Positions 1-10,954 of a stretch of 64,000 nucleotides of DNA are shown here, piece by piece. The notes under the pieces were generated by a model. It was given only the letters and a program-made list of their open reading frames with translations. It did not search any database and was not told the DNA's origin. The translations under genes were made by a program, and so were the position numbers. Within the stretch, counting starts at the first letter, position 1; every line of letters begins with the position of its first letter. The DNA is from Gracilibacillus ureilyticus (GTDB lineage: Bacteria; Bacillota; Bacilli; Bacillales; Amphibacillaceae), in the NCBI RefSeq assembly GCF_900111195.1, contig NZ_FOGL01000001.1, forward strand, positions 496,001 to 560,000, in the 5' to 3' direction.

Positions 1-1046
1 GAGACAACAATGGCTGATATAAGAGCAATGGCGATACTCATAGACATATGGCCAACATCATTTGTTGACATGAATAGAGCGGCAACCATTGCTCCTATAC
101 CAATGAATCCGATAATACCGCCAGGGGCAAATATCTCAATAATTATGAGTACGAAACCTAACACTAATAAGACAATCGCTTCATAACCAGCCAGTCCTGC
201 AACGATATGACCGTAAAAATAAAGTATTAATGAAACAATGCCGATGGAACCAGGAATACCAAAACCAGGTGAGTATAATTCAACAACCAATCCTATACTT
301 GCAAGTGAAAGCAAAATAGGGACAACAACTGGATGTGTTAAAAAACGCGCAATCCCTTCTGCAACAGTCGGTTCCAGTTCCACCACTTCCGCATTCGAAA
401 GTGATAGTTCATTTAACAGTTCTGTTCGATGGTCGACAATACCCTCGGCATATCCTACTTCGACCGCTGAGTCTGGCCCTAATGTCAGAAAATCTCCTTC
501 AGGTGCCCCGTATTCCGGTAAGTCTATACCAGGGTCTGCCATCGCTTCAGCATAGAGAGGATCTCTGCCCTTTGAACTTGCCGCACTTTTTATACTCGCA
601 ATCCAGGCAGATTGAGCTTTCTTGTCAGCAGCCGTTCCGTCAGAATTAATTACACCGCTGGCCCCCATGCTCGCTTGCGGTTTCATGTAAATATTATCCG
701 TATTTAAGGCAATATAGGAACCGGCAGATAATGCTTCAACCGTAATAAATGAGGTTGTTTCTATCTCCAGGTCCTGGAGTATCTGGCCAATATTCTTGGC
801 AGCATCTACCCGTCCGCCTGGTGTATTGATTTCAAATATGATGTGATTCGCATCCGCTTCTGCCGCCTCATCCGTCGTCCGACGTATAAAAGCTTCCAAT
901 CCCCGCTCCACTGTATTTTCAATTGGGATAACATAAACAAGTTTCCCTTCCCCGTCCTCTGCTTGAAGCGTATGATTTACTGAAAAAAACAACAGGACAG
1001 ACATAAGAAGAAGACCTGTTAAAATAAGTGATTTTTTGACCACCAT
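1..1046 (-). CDS. yqeZ: NfeD-family membrane serine protease (YqeZ-like), partial
   Basis: The 3' end lies beyond the left edge of the window; about 348 codons are visible. After a signal peptide (residues 1-25) comes a ClpP-like fold with INTPGG, the serine motif SAGSYIA and ASMGASG, then several hydrophobic segments typical of long NfeD proteins. The usual final OB domain is off the edge. Family members are membrane proteases or scaffolds that work with a flotillin-like protein (FloA), which in Bacillus is the next gene. The start ATG follows GAGGAGGGG by about 10 nt; a GTG nine bases upstream is too close to that site. A SigW-type promoter precedes the gene and a terminator separates it from yqeY, so it is its own transcription unit. 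Confidence 0.9.
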   Translation of the reverse strand, partial: MVVKKSLILTGLLLMSVLLFFSVNHTLQAEDGEGKLVYVIPIENTVERGLEAFIRRTTDEAAEADANHIIFEINTPGGRVDAAKNIGQILQDLEIETTSFITVEALSAGSYIALNTDNIYMKPQASMGASGVINSDGTAADKKAQSAWIASIKSAASSKGRDPLYAEAMADPGIDLPEYGAPEGDFLTLGPDSAVEVGYAEGIVDHRTELLNELSLSNAEVVELEPTVAEGIARFLTHPVVVPILLSLASIGLVVELYSPGFGIPGSIGIVSLILYFYGHIVAGLAGYEAIVLLVLGFVLIIIEIFAPGGIIGFIGIGAMVAALFMSTNDVGHMSMSIAIALISAIVV

Positions 1047-1093
1047 TTGCACCTAACCCCTCCTCTCTGTTTTTATTTTATGTACTATAAATT

Positions 1094-1119
1094 TACGATT
1101 AACTATGTGAAAGGTTTCA
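1094..1119 (-). promoter_or_regulatory. SigW-type ECF promoter for the NfeD gene
   Basis: On the minus strand TGAAAC (1119-1114) and CGTA (1097-1094) are separated by exactly 16 bp. This is the Bacillus SigW consensus and lies 48 bp upstream of the NfeD start. The B. subtilis yqeZ-floA-yqfB operon is a known SigW target, so the match is in the expected place. Confidence 0.8.
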
Positions 1120-1230
1120 TTTTTTTCTGCTGAAAATAGTTTACCATAAGAATTGTTAGAAAGAAAACAATTGCAGAGCAGGAGCAGCTTGAAAAATTCA
1201 CAGGATAATTTCCCGCATAAATAGGTATAA

Positions 1231-1256
1231 TAAAAACCCCCAGCTAATGCTGAGAG
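1231..1256 (-). terminator. Intrinsic terminator after yqeY
   Basis: Minus-strand stem of 8 bp (arms 1249-1256 and 1237-1244, some G-U pairs), 4-nt loop, then TTTTTA. It lies 50 bp after the yqeY stop and separates rpsU-yqeY from the SigW-dependent NfeD gene. Confidence 0.8.
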
Positions 1257-1304
1257 TTTTTATACTATATAGTGAGAGCAAATGACTCAATTTATTCGAT
1301 TCAG

Positions 1305-1751
1305 TTACTGTAAGTGCTGTTGAACAAACTGATTCACTCTTGCTCCTTCTGCCTTTCCTTTTACCTTTGGCATTAGAGCGCTCATCACTTTTCCCATATC
1401 TTTTTTTGATTCTGCTTGAACTTCTTCGATCGTCTGAACAACTATTTGTTCCAATTCATCATCAGATAATTGTTCAGGCATATAAGCCTGTATGATTTTA
1501 ATTTCTTCTTCTAACTTGCTTACAAGATCTTCGCGTCCAGCTTCTTTAAATTCGTGGAGGGAATCTTTTCTTTGTTTCAGCTCTCTGGCTAAAACAGTTA
1601 GTTCTTCTTCTTCAGACAATGCATCTTTCTTCTGTTTAATGGCTTCATTTTGTATCGATGCTTTGACCATTCTAATTACACTAAGTTTTACTTTATCTTT
1701 GTCCTTCATCGCCTGCTTCATGTCCTGGTTCAAAAGTTCAATGATTGCCAT
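1305..1751 (-). CDS. yqeY: GatB/YqeY domain protein
   Basis: A 148-residue protein of the YqeY family, similar to the C-terminal tRNA-interacting tail of the amidotransferase subunit GatB. It is highly charged and helical through residues 1-90, followed by a small second domain with PKVKGKAEG near the end, a conserved YqeY signature. Length is normal for the family. It follows rpsU by 17 bp and is probably cotranscribed with it, as in other Bacillaceae. A role near tRNA or translation is inferred from the family; the exact function is not established. Confidence 0.9.
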   Translation of the reverse strand: MAIIELLNQDMKQAMKDKDKVKLSVIRMVKASIQNEAIKQKKDALSEEEELTVLARELKQRKDSLHEFKEAGREDLVSKLEEEIKIIQAYMPEQLSDDELEQIVVQTIEEVQAESKKDMGKVMSALMPKVKGKAEGARVNQFVQQHLQ

Positions 1752-1768
1752 TATTTATTACACCCTCT

Positions 1769-1945
1769 TTAAAATTTACGCTTTCTAGCTGCCTCAGATT
1801 TCTTCTTACGGCGAACACTAGGTTTCTCATAAAATTCACGCTTGCGATATTCAGATAATGTACCAGACTTCGATACACTACGTTTAAAGCGACGAAGAGC
1901 ATCTTCAAGTGACTCGTTTTTACGAACGCGAGTTGTGTTAGACAT
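1769..1945 (-). CDS. rpsU: 30S ribosomal protein S21
   Basis: 58-residue basic protein starting [19 protein letters not shown] and ending in the lysine/arginine-rich tail [12 protein letters not shown], the S21 pattern. S21 is a small-subunit protein acting near the anti-Shine-Dalgarno end of 16S rRNA. The frame is open for 20 more codons upstream, but the internal ATG is preceded by GGAGGGAAATTAGC and matches the family N-terminus. The leader contains a perfect 10-bp-arm hairpin (1987-2010). It leads the rpsU-yqeY unit. Confidence 0.97.
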   Translation of the reverse strand: MSNTTRVRKNESLEDALRRFKRSVSKSGTLSEYRKREFYEKPSVRRKKKSEAARKRKF

Positions 1946-1986
1946 GCTAATTTCCCTCCCTCCGAAGCATACAACAAAATTAATCT

Positions 1987-2010
1987 GACATATGTAACCA
2001 TACATATGTC
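1987..2010 (-). repeat. Perfect inverted repeat in the rpsU leader
   Basis: GACATATGTA and its exact reverse complement TACATATGTC surround a 4-nt loop, 42-65 nt upstream of the rpsU start. No long U-run follows on the minus strand, so it looks less like a terminator for deoC than a leader hairpin or a protein-binding palindrome. Its role is unknown. Confidence 0.6.
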
Positions 2011-2063
2011 TCCATGCAATTATAATATACGAATTATTCTAGGTCAACTGTTTTATGCATACT

Positions 2064-2738
2064 TTAATAATCCGTGTCAGATTTTAATCCATTGAGGATT
2101 GCAACACCTGCACTTGCACCGATTCTTGTCGCACCTGCAGCCATCATCTTTTCCATCGTTTCCAGGTCTTTTACCCCACCTGAAGCTTTTACTTCCATGG
2201 TATCTCCTACTGTGTCTGACATTAATTGAACATCAGCTGCAGTGGCACCACCACCTGCAAATCCCGTAGAAGTTTTTACAAAGTGGGCACCTGCGTTTTT
2301 AGCCAGACGACAAGCACGGACTTTTTCTTCATCTGTCAGCAGAGTCGTTTCAATGATTACTTTGACAATTGCCTTGTTACCAGCAGCGTTGACAACACTT
2401 CTGATGTCATTTTCTACATAATCATCTTCACCACTTTTCAGTGAACCAACAGCAATAACCATATCAACCTCTGTGGCCCCATCCTGTATTGCCTGCTTTG
2501 TTTCAAACGCTTTCGCTTCTGAAGAGGTGGCACCTAAAGGAAACCCAATAACTGTACAAACTTTTACCTTTGTGTCTTTTAACACACTATATGCATGTTT
2601 CACCCACTGTGGATTGATACATACTGATGCAAATTCATACTCTTTTGCTTCAGCTAAGAGCTGATCGATTTGCTCCTTAGTTGCCTCAGGTTTTAATAAA
2701 GTATGGTCAATCGCTTTTGCTATATCCTGTTTATCCAT
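2064..2738 (-). CDS. deoC: Deoxyribose-phosphate aldolase
   Basis: 224 residues, a class I aldolase TIM barrel that cleaves 2-deoxyribose-5-phosphate to glyceraldehyde-3-phosphate and acetaldehyde in deoxynucleoside catabolism. Visible motifs include [20 protein letters not shown], the segment [10 protein letters not shown], the Schiff-base lysine motif FVKTSTGF and the phosphate-binding KASGGV. A GTG nine bases upstream overlaps the AAAGGAG ribosome site, so the ATG at 2738 (8-nt spacing) is preferred. No deoR, nupC or pdp is adjacent. It sits alone between mtaB and rpsU, downstream of the hairpin at 2809-2850. Confidence 0.95.
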   Translation of the reverse strand: MDKQDIAKAIDHTLLKPEATKEQIDQLLAEAKEYEFASVCINPQWVKHAYSVLKDTKVKVCTVIGFPLGATSSEAKAFETKQAIQDGATEVDMVIAVGSLKSGEDDYVENDIRSVVNAAGNKAIVKVIIETTLLTDEEKVRACRLAKNAGAHFVKTSTGFAGGGATAADVQLMSDTVGDTMEVKASGGVKDLETMEKMMAAGATRIGASAGVAILNGLKSDTDY

Positions 2739-2808
2739 CACTTGCACTCCTTTTGATTAATAATTATTACAAGAATAGCATGATTGAAAACAGATATGAA
2801 ATAATTAA

Positions 2809-2850
2809 AATTCTCATGAACGATCAAGGAACTTAATGTTCATGAGAATT
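2809..2850 (-). terminator. Hairpin terminator after mtaB
   Basis: Inverted repeat with 13-bp arms (2809-2821 and 2838-2850) and a 16-nt loop, followed on the minus strand by a T-rich tract. It lies between mtaB and deoC, so it probably ends the hrcA-to-mtaB transcript. Twelve bases of each arm recur exactly at 51920-51950. Confidence 0.65.
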
Positions 2851-2923
2851 GTTTAAGTCATGCATTCTGTTATTTACTGAAAAATTTTAGGATCAGACAC
2901 TGGTATGCCGGCATCGCCCTTTA

Positions 2924-4261
2924 TCACACCTGCAATGCCATGTCGTCCATAACCCGGACAAATTTACCCTGATTATAAGGATAGCCAGCTTTCGTAACTT
3001 TTACACGAACGATTTCGCCAATCATATCCTGTGTTCCCTCGAATTTCACTTTCAAATAATTATCTGAATATCCGACTAACATGTTCGGATTCTCTTCATC
3101 CGCAGTTTCTTCAGGAATCACTTCAATTACCTGATCTTCAAATTGTTTTGCATAGGTTAATGCTTGTTCATTGGAAAGATCAATTAATTGCTGTACTCGT
3201 TTGTTTTTTACATCTTCGTCGACCTGATTCTCCATTCTCGCAGCTGGTGTTCCTGTTCTTCTTGAGAATGGGAACACATGTAATTCAGAGTAGCCGATCT
3301 CTTTAATAAACTGTACCGTTTCCTTGAATTCTTCCTCTGTCTCACCAGGGAAGCCGACAATTACGTCAGAAGTAATCGCAAGGTTAGGCAAAGCGCGTTG
3401 AATTTTTTCCACACGTTTACGGTAAAAGTCTGTTGAATACTTGCGGCGCATCCGTTCCAGAACCGTATCAGACCCAGCTTGCAGCGGGATATGGAGGTGG
3501 GGAACTACTTTCCTGGACTGGTCCAGTACTTCAATTACCTCATCCGTAATCTGGCTTGCTTCAATGGATGAGATACGGATTCGTTTTAATCCGTCTATCT
3601 TTGATTCCAGATCTCTCAGTAATTGAGCAAAATTATAATCTTTCATGTCTTCTCCGTATCCTGCAGTGTGAATTCCTGTCAGGACGATTTCCTTATAACC
3701 TGCATCAACTAATTGCTGTGCCTGTTTCAGTACATTTTCGGGTTCTCTTGAACGCAATAAGCCTCTCGACCATGGAATAATACAGAATGTGCAGAAATTA
3801 TTACATCCTTCCTGTATTTTCAGCGAAGCACGTGTACGGTCGGTAAATGCAGGGACATCCATTTCTTCAAATACACGGTTTTTCATAATATTGGAAACAC
3901 CATTAATCGGCTGACGGTGTTCCTGATGTTCTTCAATATATTGAATCATTTTGCCGCGGTCCTGTGTACCGACAACAATATCCACACCAGGGATCTCCAT
4001 GATTTCTCCAGGCGATGTCTGGGCATAGCACCCTGTAACACAAACTATACCTTCCGGATTACTTCTAATCGCACGGCGTATAACCTGGCGGCTTTTTTTA
4101 TCACCAGTATTTGTAACGGTACAAGTATTAACAACATACACATCTGCATGGTGATCGAAATCTACCCGGTCATAACCTTCATTTTTAAATTTCTGCCAAA
4201 TACCTTCTGTTTCATAATGATTTACTTTACAGCCTAATGTATGAAATGCAACTGTAGGCAT
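2924..4261 (-). CDS. mtaB: tRNA t6A37 methylthiotransferase MtaB
   Basis: 445 residues. It converts t6A to ms2t6A at position 37 of ANN-decoding tRNAs using two [4Fe-4S] clusters and SAM. The N-terminal MTTase domain carries Cys11, Cys47 and Cys78; the radical SAM domain carries CNNFCTFC (Cys153, Cys157, Cys160); a TRAM domain lies at the C-terminus. The start is 4 bp after the rsmE stop with GAGGTGATC before it. This is the last gene of the long heat-shock/translation cluster and corresponds to B. subtilis yqeV. Length and domain order are normal. Confidence 0.96.
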   Translation of the reverse strand: MPTVAFHTLGCKVNHYETEGIWQKFKNEGYDRVDFDHHADVYVVNTCTVTNTGDKKSRQVIRRAIRSNPEGIVCVTGCYAQTSPGEIMEIPGVDIVVGTQDRGKMIQYIEEHQEHRQPINGVSNIMKNRVFEEMDVPAFTDRTRASLKIQEGCNNFCTFCIIPWSRGLLRSREPENVLKQAQQLVDAGYKEIVLTGIHTAGYGEDMKDYNFAQLLRDLESKIDGLKRIRISSIEASQITDEVIEVLDQSRKVVPHLHIPLQAGSDTVLERMRRKYSTDFYRKRVEKIQRALPNLAITSDVIVGFPGETEEEFKETVQFIKEIGYSELHVFPFSRRTGTPAARMENQVDEDVKNKRVQQLIDLSNEQALTYAKQFEDQVIEVIPEETADEENPNMLVGYSDNYLKVKFEGTQDMIGEIVRVKVTKAGYPYNQGKFVRVMDDMALQV

Positions 4262-4265
4262 TTGA

Positions 4266-5018
4266 TCACCTCATTTCTTCAAAATAATAAGATAAGCTTG
4301 ACAGGACATATAGCGGTGCTGTTTCTGTCCGTAGAATTCTCGGTCCCAGTCTCACCGGATGAAAGGAGGCAGCTTTTAGTTGCCCGGCTTCCTTTTCAGA
4401 AAATCCACCTTCAGGTCCAATACAGAAAAACACACGATCTCCTTCCCTGATCTGGGAGAAATAATCATGTAATTTATTACTTTTCTGATCTCTCGCTTCC
4501 TCTTCATACGCAAAAAACTTCCAGTCATATGTTTGGCTCTCTTCTAAGAGAGCAGAAAAGGAAAGCACTCCGTCTACTGATGGAATTTGATTACGATGCG
4601 CCTGTTCACTCGCTTCTTTCACAATCTTTTCCCATCTGCCAATTTTTTTATTTACTTTTTTTGCGTCCCATTTTACAACAGACCTCTCTGCCTGATAAGT
4701 AATGATACGGGAAGCGCCTAATTCTGTTGATTTTTGTAAAATAAATTCCCACTTGTCACCTTTCGGCAAACCTTGGGCAATTGTCACACTAATTGGCGAT
4801 TCAGTTTTGCTGTCAAGCCATTCTGCTACTTCTGCAGTAACCTGCCCATCTTCTACATTCAGGATGGTACAATGTGCGACATTGCCATTCGGATGATTAC
4901 AGAGGATTTCCTCACCTGCATCCATACGCATAACGTTCACAATATGATGAAAATCGTCCCCTGTGATTACTAACTGGTCACCATGCCAATTACCTTCCTC
5001 TATAAAATACCGCTGCAT
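4266..5018 (-). CDS. rsmE: 16S rRNA m3U1498 methyltransferase RsmE
   Basis: 250 residues, SPOUT-class methyltransferase. The N-terminal PUA-like part includes ITGDDFHHIVNVMRM; the C-terminal trefoil knot carries CIGPEGGFSEKE and RLGPRILRTETAPL, the SAM-binding signatures. It methylates U1498 of 16S rRNA. It is 3 bp from prmA upstream and 4 bp from mtaB downstream, so the genes are cotranscribed. It corresponds to yqeU. Nothing unusual is seen. Confidence 0.96.
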   Translation of the reverse strand: MQRYFIEEGNWHGDQLVITGDDFHHIVNVMRMDAGEEILCNHPNGNVAHCTILNVEDGQVTAEVAEWLDSKTESPISVTIAQGLPKGDKWEFILQKSTELGASRIITYQAERSVVKWDAKKVNKKIGRWEKIVKEASEQAHRNQIPSVDGVLSFSALLEESQTYDWKFFAYEEEARDQKSNKLHDYFSQIREGDRVFFCIGPEGGFSEKEAGQLKAASFHPVRLGPRILRTETAPLYVLSSLSYYFEEMR

Positions 5019-5021
5019 TGC

Positions 5022-5972
5022 CTACCTACTTTCTCCTGGCTTTTTCGCAATAATCGATATCCAATCTTCCATTTGATTGACTTCCAGAATGTCAAAACCA
5101 GCCTCTTCCAGACGGTCTTTCACAAGCTGTTTCTTTGCCTGGATTATTCCTGATGTGATAAATAGTCCTCCAGGTTTCAACAGCCGGTATGCATCCTTCT
5201 CAAAGCGCAAAATAATCTCTGCAAGAATATTTGCAACAATGACATCTGGAGATGTATCTACATTATTCAACAAATTATTCTGTTTGACAACTACTTGTTT
5301 ATCAACCTTGTTTACCTTTGTATTCAGCTTAGTGCTTTGAACTGCCACTTCATCAAGGTCGTAAGCATATACTTTACTTGCACCCAGCATTACTGAAGCA
5401 ATACTGAGGACACCTGATCCGCAGCCTACATCAATTACCAGATCATCCTGTTCTAGCAATCTTTCTAATGCCTGCATACTGAGTACAGTAGTAGGATGTG
5501 TTCCTGTACCAAAAGCCATTCCCGGATCTAATTCTATGATGAGTTCATCTGTGGAAACAGGCTTGTAATCCTCCCAAGTTGGTGTGATGGTGATTTTTTC
5601 GGAAATTTTTACTGGCTTATAATACTTCTTCCATGCGGTAGCCCACTCTTCTTCATTAACTTCACTAAGTGTTATCTTATTCAAACCGAGATCAATATCG
5701 TACAGCAATAAATTATTGATCGCCTGTTTGATCTCTGAAACCGTCTCTCCTAGAAAACTATTAACAGGAAGGTATGCTTTCAGCCGCACACCTTCCTCCG
5801 GATAGTCTTCCGGGTTTAGTTCATAGATTTCTCCAAATGGTGCCTCCCGTTCTGCAAACAGATCTTGCTGGTCTTCAATAACGACACCACTTGCACCAGC
5901 CTCATGGATGATATTAGAGATCGGTTCAATTGCCTCATTGGTTGTATAAATACAAAGCTCTGTCCACTTCAA
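5022..5972 (-). CDS. prmA: Ribosomal protein L11 methyltransferase PrmA
   Basis: About 316 residues. It is a class I SAM-dependent methyltransferase that trimethylates ribosomal protein L11, with motif I VIDVGCGSGVLSIA, an N-terminal substrate domain and the post-I region VYAYDLDEVAV. The frame is open from a TTG at 5981, but the TTG at 5972 gives MKWTELCIYTTNEA, which fits the family N-terminus; neither start has a strong ribosome site. It lies 33 bp after the dnaJ stop in the extended heat-shock operon (yqeT in B. subtilis). Confidence 0.93.
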   Translation of the reverse strand: MKWTELCIYTTNEAIEPISNIIHEAGASGVVIEDQQDLFAEREAPFGEIYELNPEDYPEEGVRLKAYLPVNSFLGETVSEIKQAINNLLLYDIDLGLNKITLSEVNEEEWATAWKKYYKPVKISEKITITPTWEDYKPVSTDELIIELDPGMAFGTGTHPTTVLSMQALERLLEQDDLVIDVGCGSGVLSIASVMLGASKVYAYDLDEVAVQSTKLNTKVNKVDKQVVVKQNNLLNNVDTSPDVIVANILAEIILRFEKDAYRLLKPGGLFITSGIIQAKKQLVKDRLEEAGFDILEVNQMEDWISIIAKKPGESR

Positions 5973-6005
5973 CCAGATCAACTCACTTTTTTAATATTTT
6001 ATCAG

Positions 6006-7127
6006 TTACTCGCCTTTAAACGCCCGTTTCACACGCTGAAAAAATGAATCCTCATGTTCATCTGTTGGCTGATTTCCGCTAATATCATTAAATTCACGTA
6101 ATAATTCTTTCTGTCTTTCTGTAAGATTCTGCGGGGTGATAACACGTATCTTAATGTGCTGATCTCCCTGACCGTATCCTCTAACATTTGGTGCACCTTT
6201 CCCTTTCAAACGGAAAGTTTTACCTGTTTGAGTACCTGCAGGTATTTTTAATTTCACTTTACCATGCAATGTAGGGACTTCTATTTCATCACCGAGTGCA
6301 GCCTGTGCAAATGTTATTGGCATTTCACAGTAAATATTGTCTCCATCTCTTTGATAGAATTCGTGTGTTCTCACCTGGATTACGACATATAAATCACCAG
6401 CTGGTCCACCATTCACCCCTGGCTCTCCCTGACCTGATACACGAATTTGCTGTCCATCATCTATCCCTGCCGGAATGCTAACATGTATTTTCTTTCTCTT
6501 GGTGACTTTTCCGTCGCCTCCACATGTCGAACATTTATCTGTTATAATCTTTCCAGTTCCTTGACAGTGATGGCAGACTCTCCGGTTTACTACACGACCG
6601 AATGGTGTATTTTGTTCCACATTTAATTGACCTGAGCCATTACAGTGACTGCATGTTTTTGGTGTGGTACCAGGTTTGGCACCATCTCCATGACATGTGG
6701 AGCACGTTTCCTCTTTCGGTATATGAATATCTGTTTCCTTACCAAAAATTGCTTCCTCAAAATTCAATGTCATCGTGTATTGTAAATCATTTCCCTGTCT
6801 CGGGGCATTAGGGTCCCTGCGGCCGCCACCGCCGAAGAACATGTCAAAAATGTCACCAAAACCACCAAAGTCCTGAGCACCGCCACCAAAACCTTGGCTT
6901 TGCGGGCCTGCATGGCCAAATTGATCATATTGCTGTCTCTTTTGGTCATTGCTTAATACTTCATAAGCTTCTTTGACTTCTTTAAACTTCTGGTCAGTAC
7001 CCTCTTCTTTATTTACGTCGGGATGATATTTTCTTGCTAGCTTACGGTATGCTTTTTTTATCTCGTCTTTCGAAGCACCTTTTGACACTCCAAGCACTTC
7101 ATAATAATCTCGTTTACTCACTGACAA
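6006..7127 (-). CDS. dnaJ: Chaperone DnaJ
   Basis: 373 residues, type I Hsp40. J-domain at residues 1-70 with His35-Pro36-Asp37, glycine/phenylalanine-rich linker at about 75-105, four CxxCxGxG zinc repeats ([32 protein letters not shown]), then the substrate-binding C-terminal domains. It stimulates the DnaK ATPase and delivers substrates. The TTG start at 7127 lies 6 nt after GGGAG; a GTG two codons later is possible. It is separated from dnaK by 165 bp containing a stable hairpin that may reduce read-through. Confidence 0.97.
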   Translation of the reverse strand: MSVSKRDYYEVLGVSKGASKDEIKKAYRKLARKYHPDVNKEEGTDQKFKEVKEAYEVLSNDQKRQQYDQFGHAGPQSQGFGGGAQDFGGFGDIFDMFFGGGGRRDPNAPRQGNDLQYTMTLNFEEAIFGKETDIHIPKEETCSTCHGDGAKPGTTPKTCSHCNGSGQLNVEQNTPFGRVVNRRVCHHCQGTGKIITDKCSTCGGDGKVTKRKKIHVSIPAGIDDGQQIRVSGQGEPGVNGGPAGDLYVVIQVRTHEFYQRDGDNIYCEMPITFAQAALGDEIEVPTLHGKVKLKIPAGTQTGKTFRLKGKGAPNVRGYGQGDQHIKIRVITPQNLTERQKELLREFNDISGNQPTDEHEDSFFQRVKRAFKGE

Positions 7128-7233
7128 ATCACGCTCCCGGTCATTTATTGCATAAGACTAATAATAACACTCCATCACGACACTTAGCAAACATATAATC
7201 AATATTTCCGTACAGTATTTCTCATACATGGAA

Positions 7234-7265
7234 AGAGTCAAAGTCAGTGTATCGACTTTGACTCT
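7234..7265 (-). terminator. Hairpin between dnaK and dnaJ
   Basis: Perfect 12-bp arms (7254-7265 and 7234-7245) with an 8-nt loop, followed on the minus strand by only a short T-run. It lies 28 bp after the dnaK stop. A partial terminator or mRNA-processing structure here would give more DnaK than DnaJ. Confidence 0.6.
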
Positions 7266-7292
7266 TGTGAAATAAAACGAAAGCTGGTGTGA

Positions 7293-9146
<1,854 letters not shown>

Positions 9147-9154
9147 TTATGTAA

Positions 9155-9730
9155 TTATTGATTTACTTTCACCATTGCCGGTCTGATTACTCTGTCTTTT
9201 AACTGGTAACCTTTTTGCAATGTTTCTACAATCTGATTCGATTCATAACCTTCTTCTTCCACTTGCATTACAGCCTGGTGAAGATTCGGATCAAACATTT
9301 CCTTATCTGTTGCAATTTCTGTGACACCTTCATTTTCCATTACTGTCTTCAATTGACGGTAAACCATTTCAAGGCCTTCTACAACACTTTTTGCCTGTTT
9401 ATCTTCAATTTCCACTTGTAATGCACGTTCAAAATTATCCAGAACAGGAAGTAATTCAGTAACAATTACCTGTGATTTATATTTCAAATCAGCTTCTTTT
9501 TCTTTTCTTGTACGTTTTCTGAAGTTATCATATTCTGCCTGTACTCTGAGAAGACGATCCTGAAGCTGGTCTCTTTCCTCTTGAAGCTTGTTAACAGTTT
9601 CGTTATCTTTATTGTTTTCCTGATCTTCATTAACGATTTCTTCCTCTGTTACAAGTTCTTGCTCAGCATCTGTCACTGTCTCTTCTTCGGTATTATTCAT
9701 TTCATCCTTGTTTACATCTTTCTCTTCCAT
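9155..9730 (-). CDS. grpE: Nucleotide exchange factor GrpE
   Basis: About 191 residues. A very acidic, glutamate-rich N-terminal 50 residues leads into a long coiled coil ([22 protein letters not shown]) and a C-terminal beta domain with [10 protein letters not shown] and VIRPAMVKV. It releases ADP from DnaK. The ATG at 9730 is preferred because AGGAGG sits 8 nt before it; a GTG three codons earlier overlaps that site. It is in the CIRCE-controlled operon, 120 bp after hrcA. Confidence 0.96.
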   Translation of the reverse strand: MEEKDVNKDEMNNTEEETVTDAEQELVTEEEIVNEDQENNKDNETVNKLQEERDQLQDRLLRVQAEYDNFRKRTRKEKEADLKYKSQVIVTELLPVLDNFERALQVEIEDKQAKSVVEGLEMVYRQLKTVMENEGVTEIATDKEMFDPNLHQAVMQVEEEGYESNQIVETLQKGYQLKDRVIRPAMVKVNQ

Positions 9731-9850
9731 TTCTGTCACCTCCTAATTAGAAACCATTCAATAGCTAAACATAATCCTGAAAAAATAGCAACCAAAAACA
9801 CCAGGGCAAAATGAGAGAAGAGTACAGTGAAACCATACCCTTTCCCCTCA

Positions 9851-10873
9851 TTAATACCACGTATTAAATGTTCTTGATAATTGTTTTGATAAGACATTTA
9901 ATAAAGATATTACTCTGGAATATTCCATTCTCGTCGGTCCCAGAAGTGCAATTGTGCCCATCTGCTCCCCGCCAAGGGTATAAGTAGCAGTGATCAGGCT
10001 GCAGTCCTGCATTTCATCCAGTTCATTTTCCTGACCGATCGAGACTTTTATTCCTTTGCCAGAGGTTCGCAATACATTTGCCATCTCATCCTCTTTTTCC
10101 ATGACAGAATACAAGGATTGAATCTTCTCAACGTCGTTAAACTCTGGTTGCAATAATATATTGGTTTTTCCATCCATATACAGTTTTACAGGTTTATGCT
10201 CCATTAATGCTGCTTTTAAATATGCATAAGTTTTCTCAAAATCATTACTGTACTGCTGAAGTAACTGAGCCACTTCACCATACAGTTTCTCCTGCAAGTG
10301 AATAATCGGTACACCGACAAGGCGTCTGTTTAATATATTCACAAGCTTTTCCAGATCACCTGTCTGCATAGTGTTCGGTATTGTAAAATAACGGTGCTCT
10401 ACATGGCCCGTATTTGTTACAAGAATTGCCACTGCAGCCTGATCGGAAAGACTAATGATCTGAATCTGCTTTAACGTTGTTTTGAATACTTCTGGTCCCA
10501 GAATGATCGAAGTATAGTTTGTCATGTCTGACAATATTCTCGCAGATTTCTGGACAACTTTTTCAAATTCAATCAGTTCTTTCTCGAAAGCCTTGGCAAT
10601 TACAGACATTTCTTTATTTGATAAATGAAACGGGGACAGCAGATGATCTACATAAAACCGGTACCCTTTCTCTGAAGGAACACGGCCAGAAGATGTATGT
10701 GTCTTTTCAATGAAGCCCAAATCTTCCAAGTCTGCCATTTCATTCCGGATAGTCGCAGGACTAAAACTAATTTGCTCTTTTTTAGCAATCGCCCTTGACC
10801 CTATTGGCTGTGCAGTTTGGATGAATTCATCAATAATAACCTGTAAAACCTGAATTTGCCTATCTGTAAGCAT
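9851..10873 (-). CDS. hrcA: Heat-shock repressor HrcA
   Basis: 340 residues. The winged helix-turn-helix at residues 1-70 (TDRQIQVLQVIIDEFI, RNEMADLEDLGFIEK) is followed by a GAF-like dimerization domain. It binds the CIRCE operator and represses class I heat-shock genes. The operator lies 16 bp upstream of this gene, so HrcA represses its own operon. ATG with GAGGTGATC before it. First gene of hrcA-grpE-dnaK-dnaJ-prmA-rsmE-mtaB. Confidence 0.97.
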   Translation of the reverse strand: MLTDRQIQVLQVIIDEFIQTAQPIGSRAIAKKEQISFSPATIRNEMADLEDLGFIEKTHTSSGRVPSEKGYRFYVDHLLSPFHLSNKEMSVIAKAFEKELIEFEKVVQKSARILSDMTNYTSIILGPEVFKTTLKQIQIISLSDQAAVAILVTNTGHVEHRYFTIPNTMQTGDLEKLVNILNRRLVGVPIIHLQEKLYGEVAQLLQQYSNDFEKTYAYLKAALMEHKPVKLYMDGKTNILLQPEFNDVEKIQSLYSVMEKEDEMANVLRTSGKGIKVSIGQENELDEMQDCSLITATYTLGGEQMGTIALLGPTRMEYSRVISLLNVLSKQLSRTFNTWY

Positions 10874-10888
10874 CGATGATCACCTCTG

Positions 10889-10915
10889 TTAGCACTCTTA
10901 AACATTGAGTGCTAA
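10889..10915. promoter_or_regulatory. CIRCE operator
   Basis: TTAGCACTC, 9 bp, GAGTGCTAA: a perfect match to the CIRCE inverted repeat bound by HrcA. It lies between the promoter and the hrcA start. Confidence 0.98.
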
Positions 10916-10925
10916 ATCTAATTAT

Positions 10926-10954
10926 AAATTATCAAATCCTTATAAAAATGTCAA
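10926..10954 (-). promoter_or_regulatory. SigA promoter of the hrcA operon
   Basis: Minus strand TTGACA (10954-10949), 17 bp, TAATTT (10931-10926), immediately upstream of CIRCE. The -35 element overlaps the last codons of hemW. Confidence 0.8.

Noticed and set aside
335-649. Plus-strand ORFs opposite the NfeD gene
   Set aside because: They are shadows of the minus-strand coding frame, with no ribosome site or recognisable domain.
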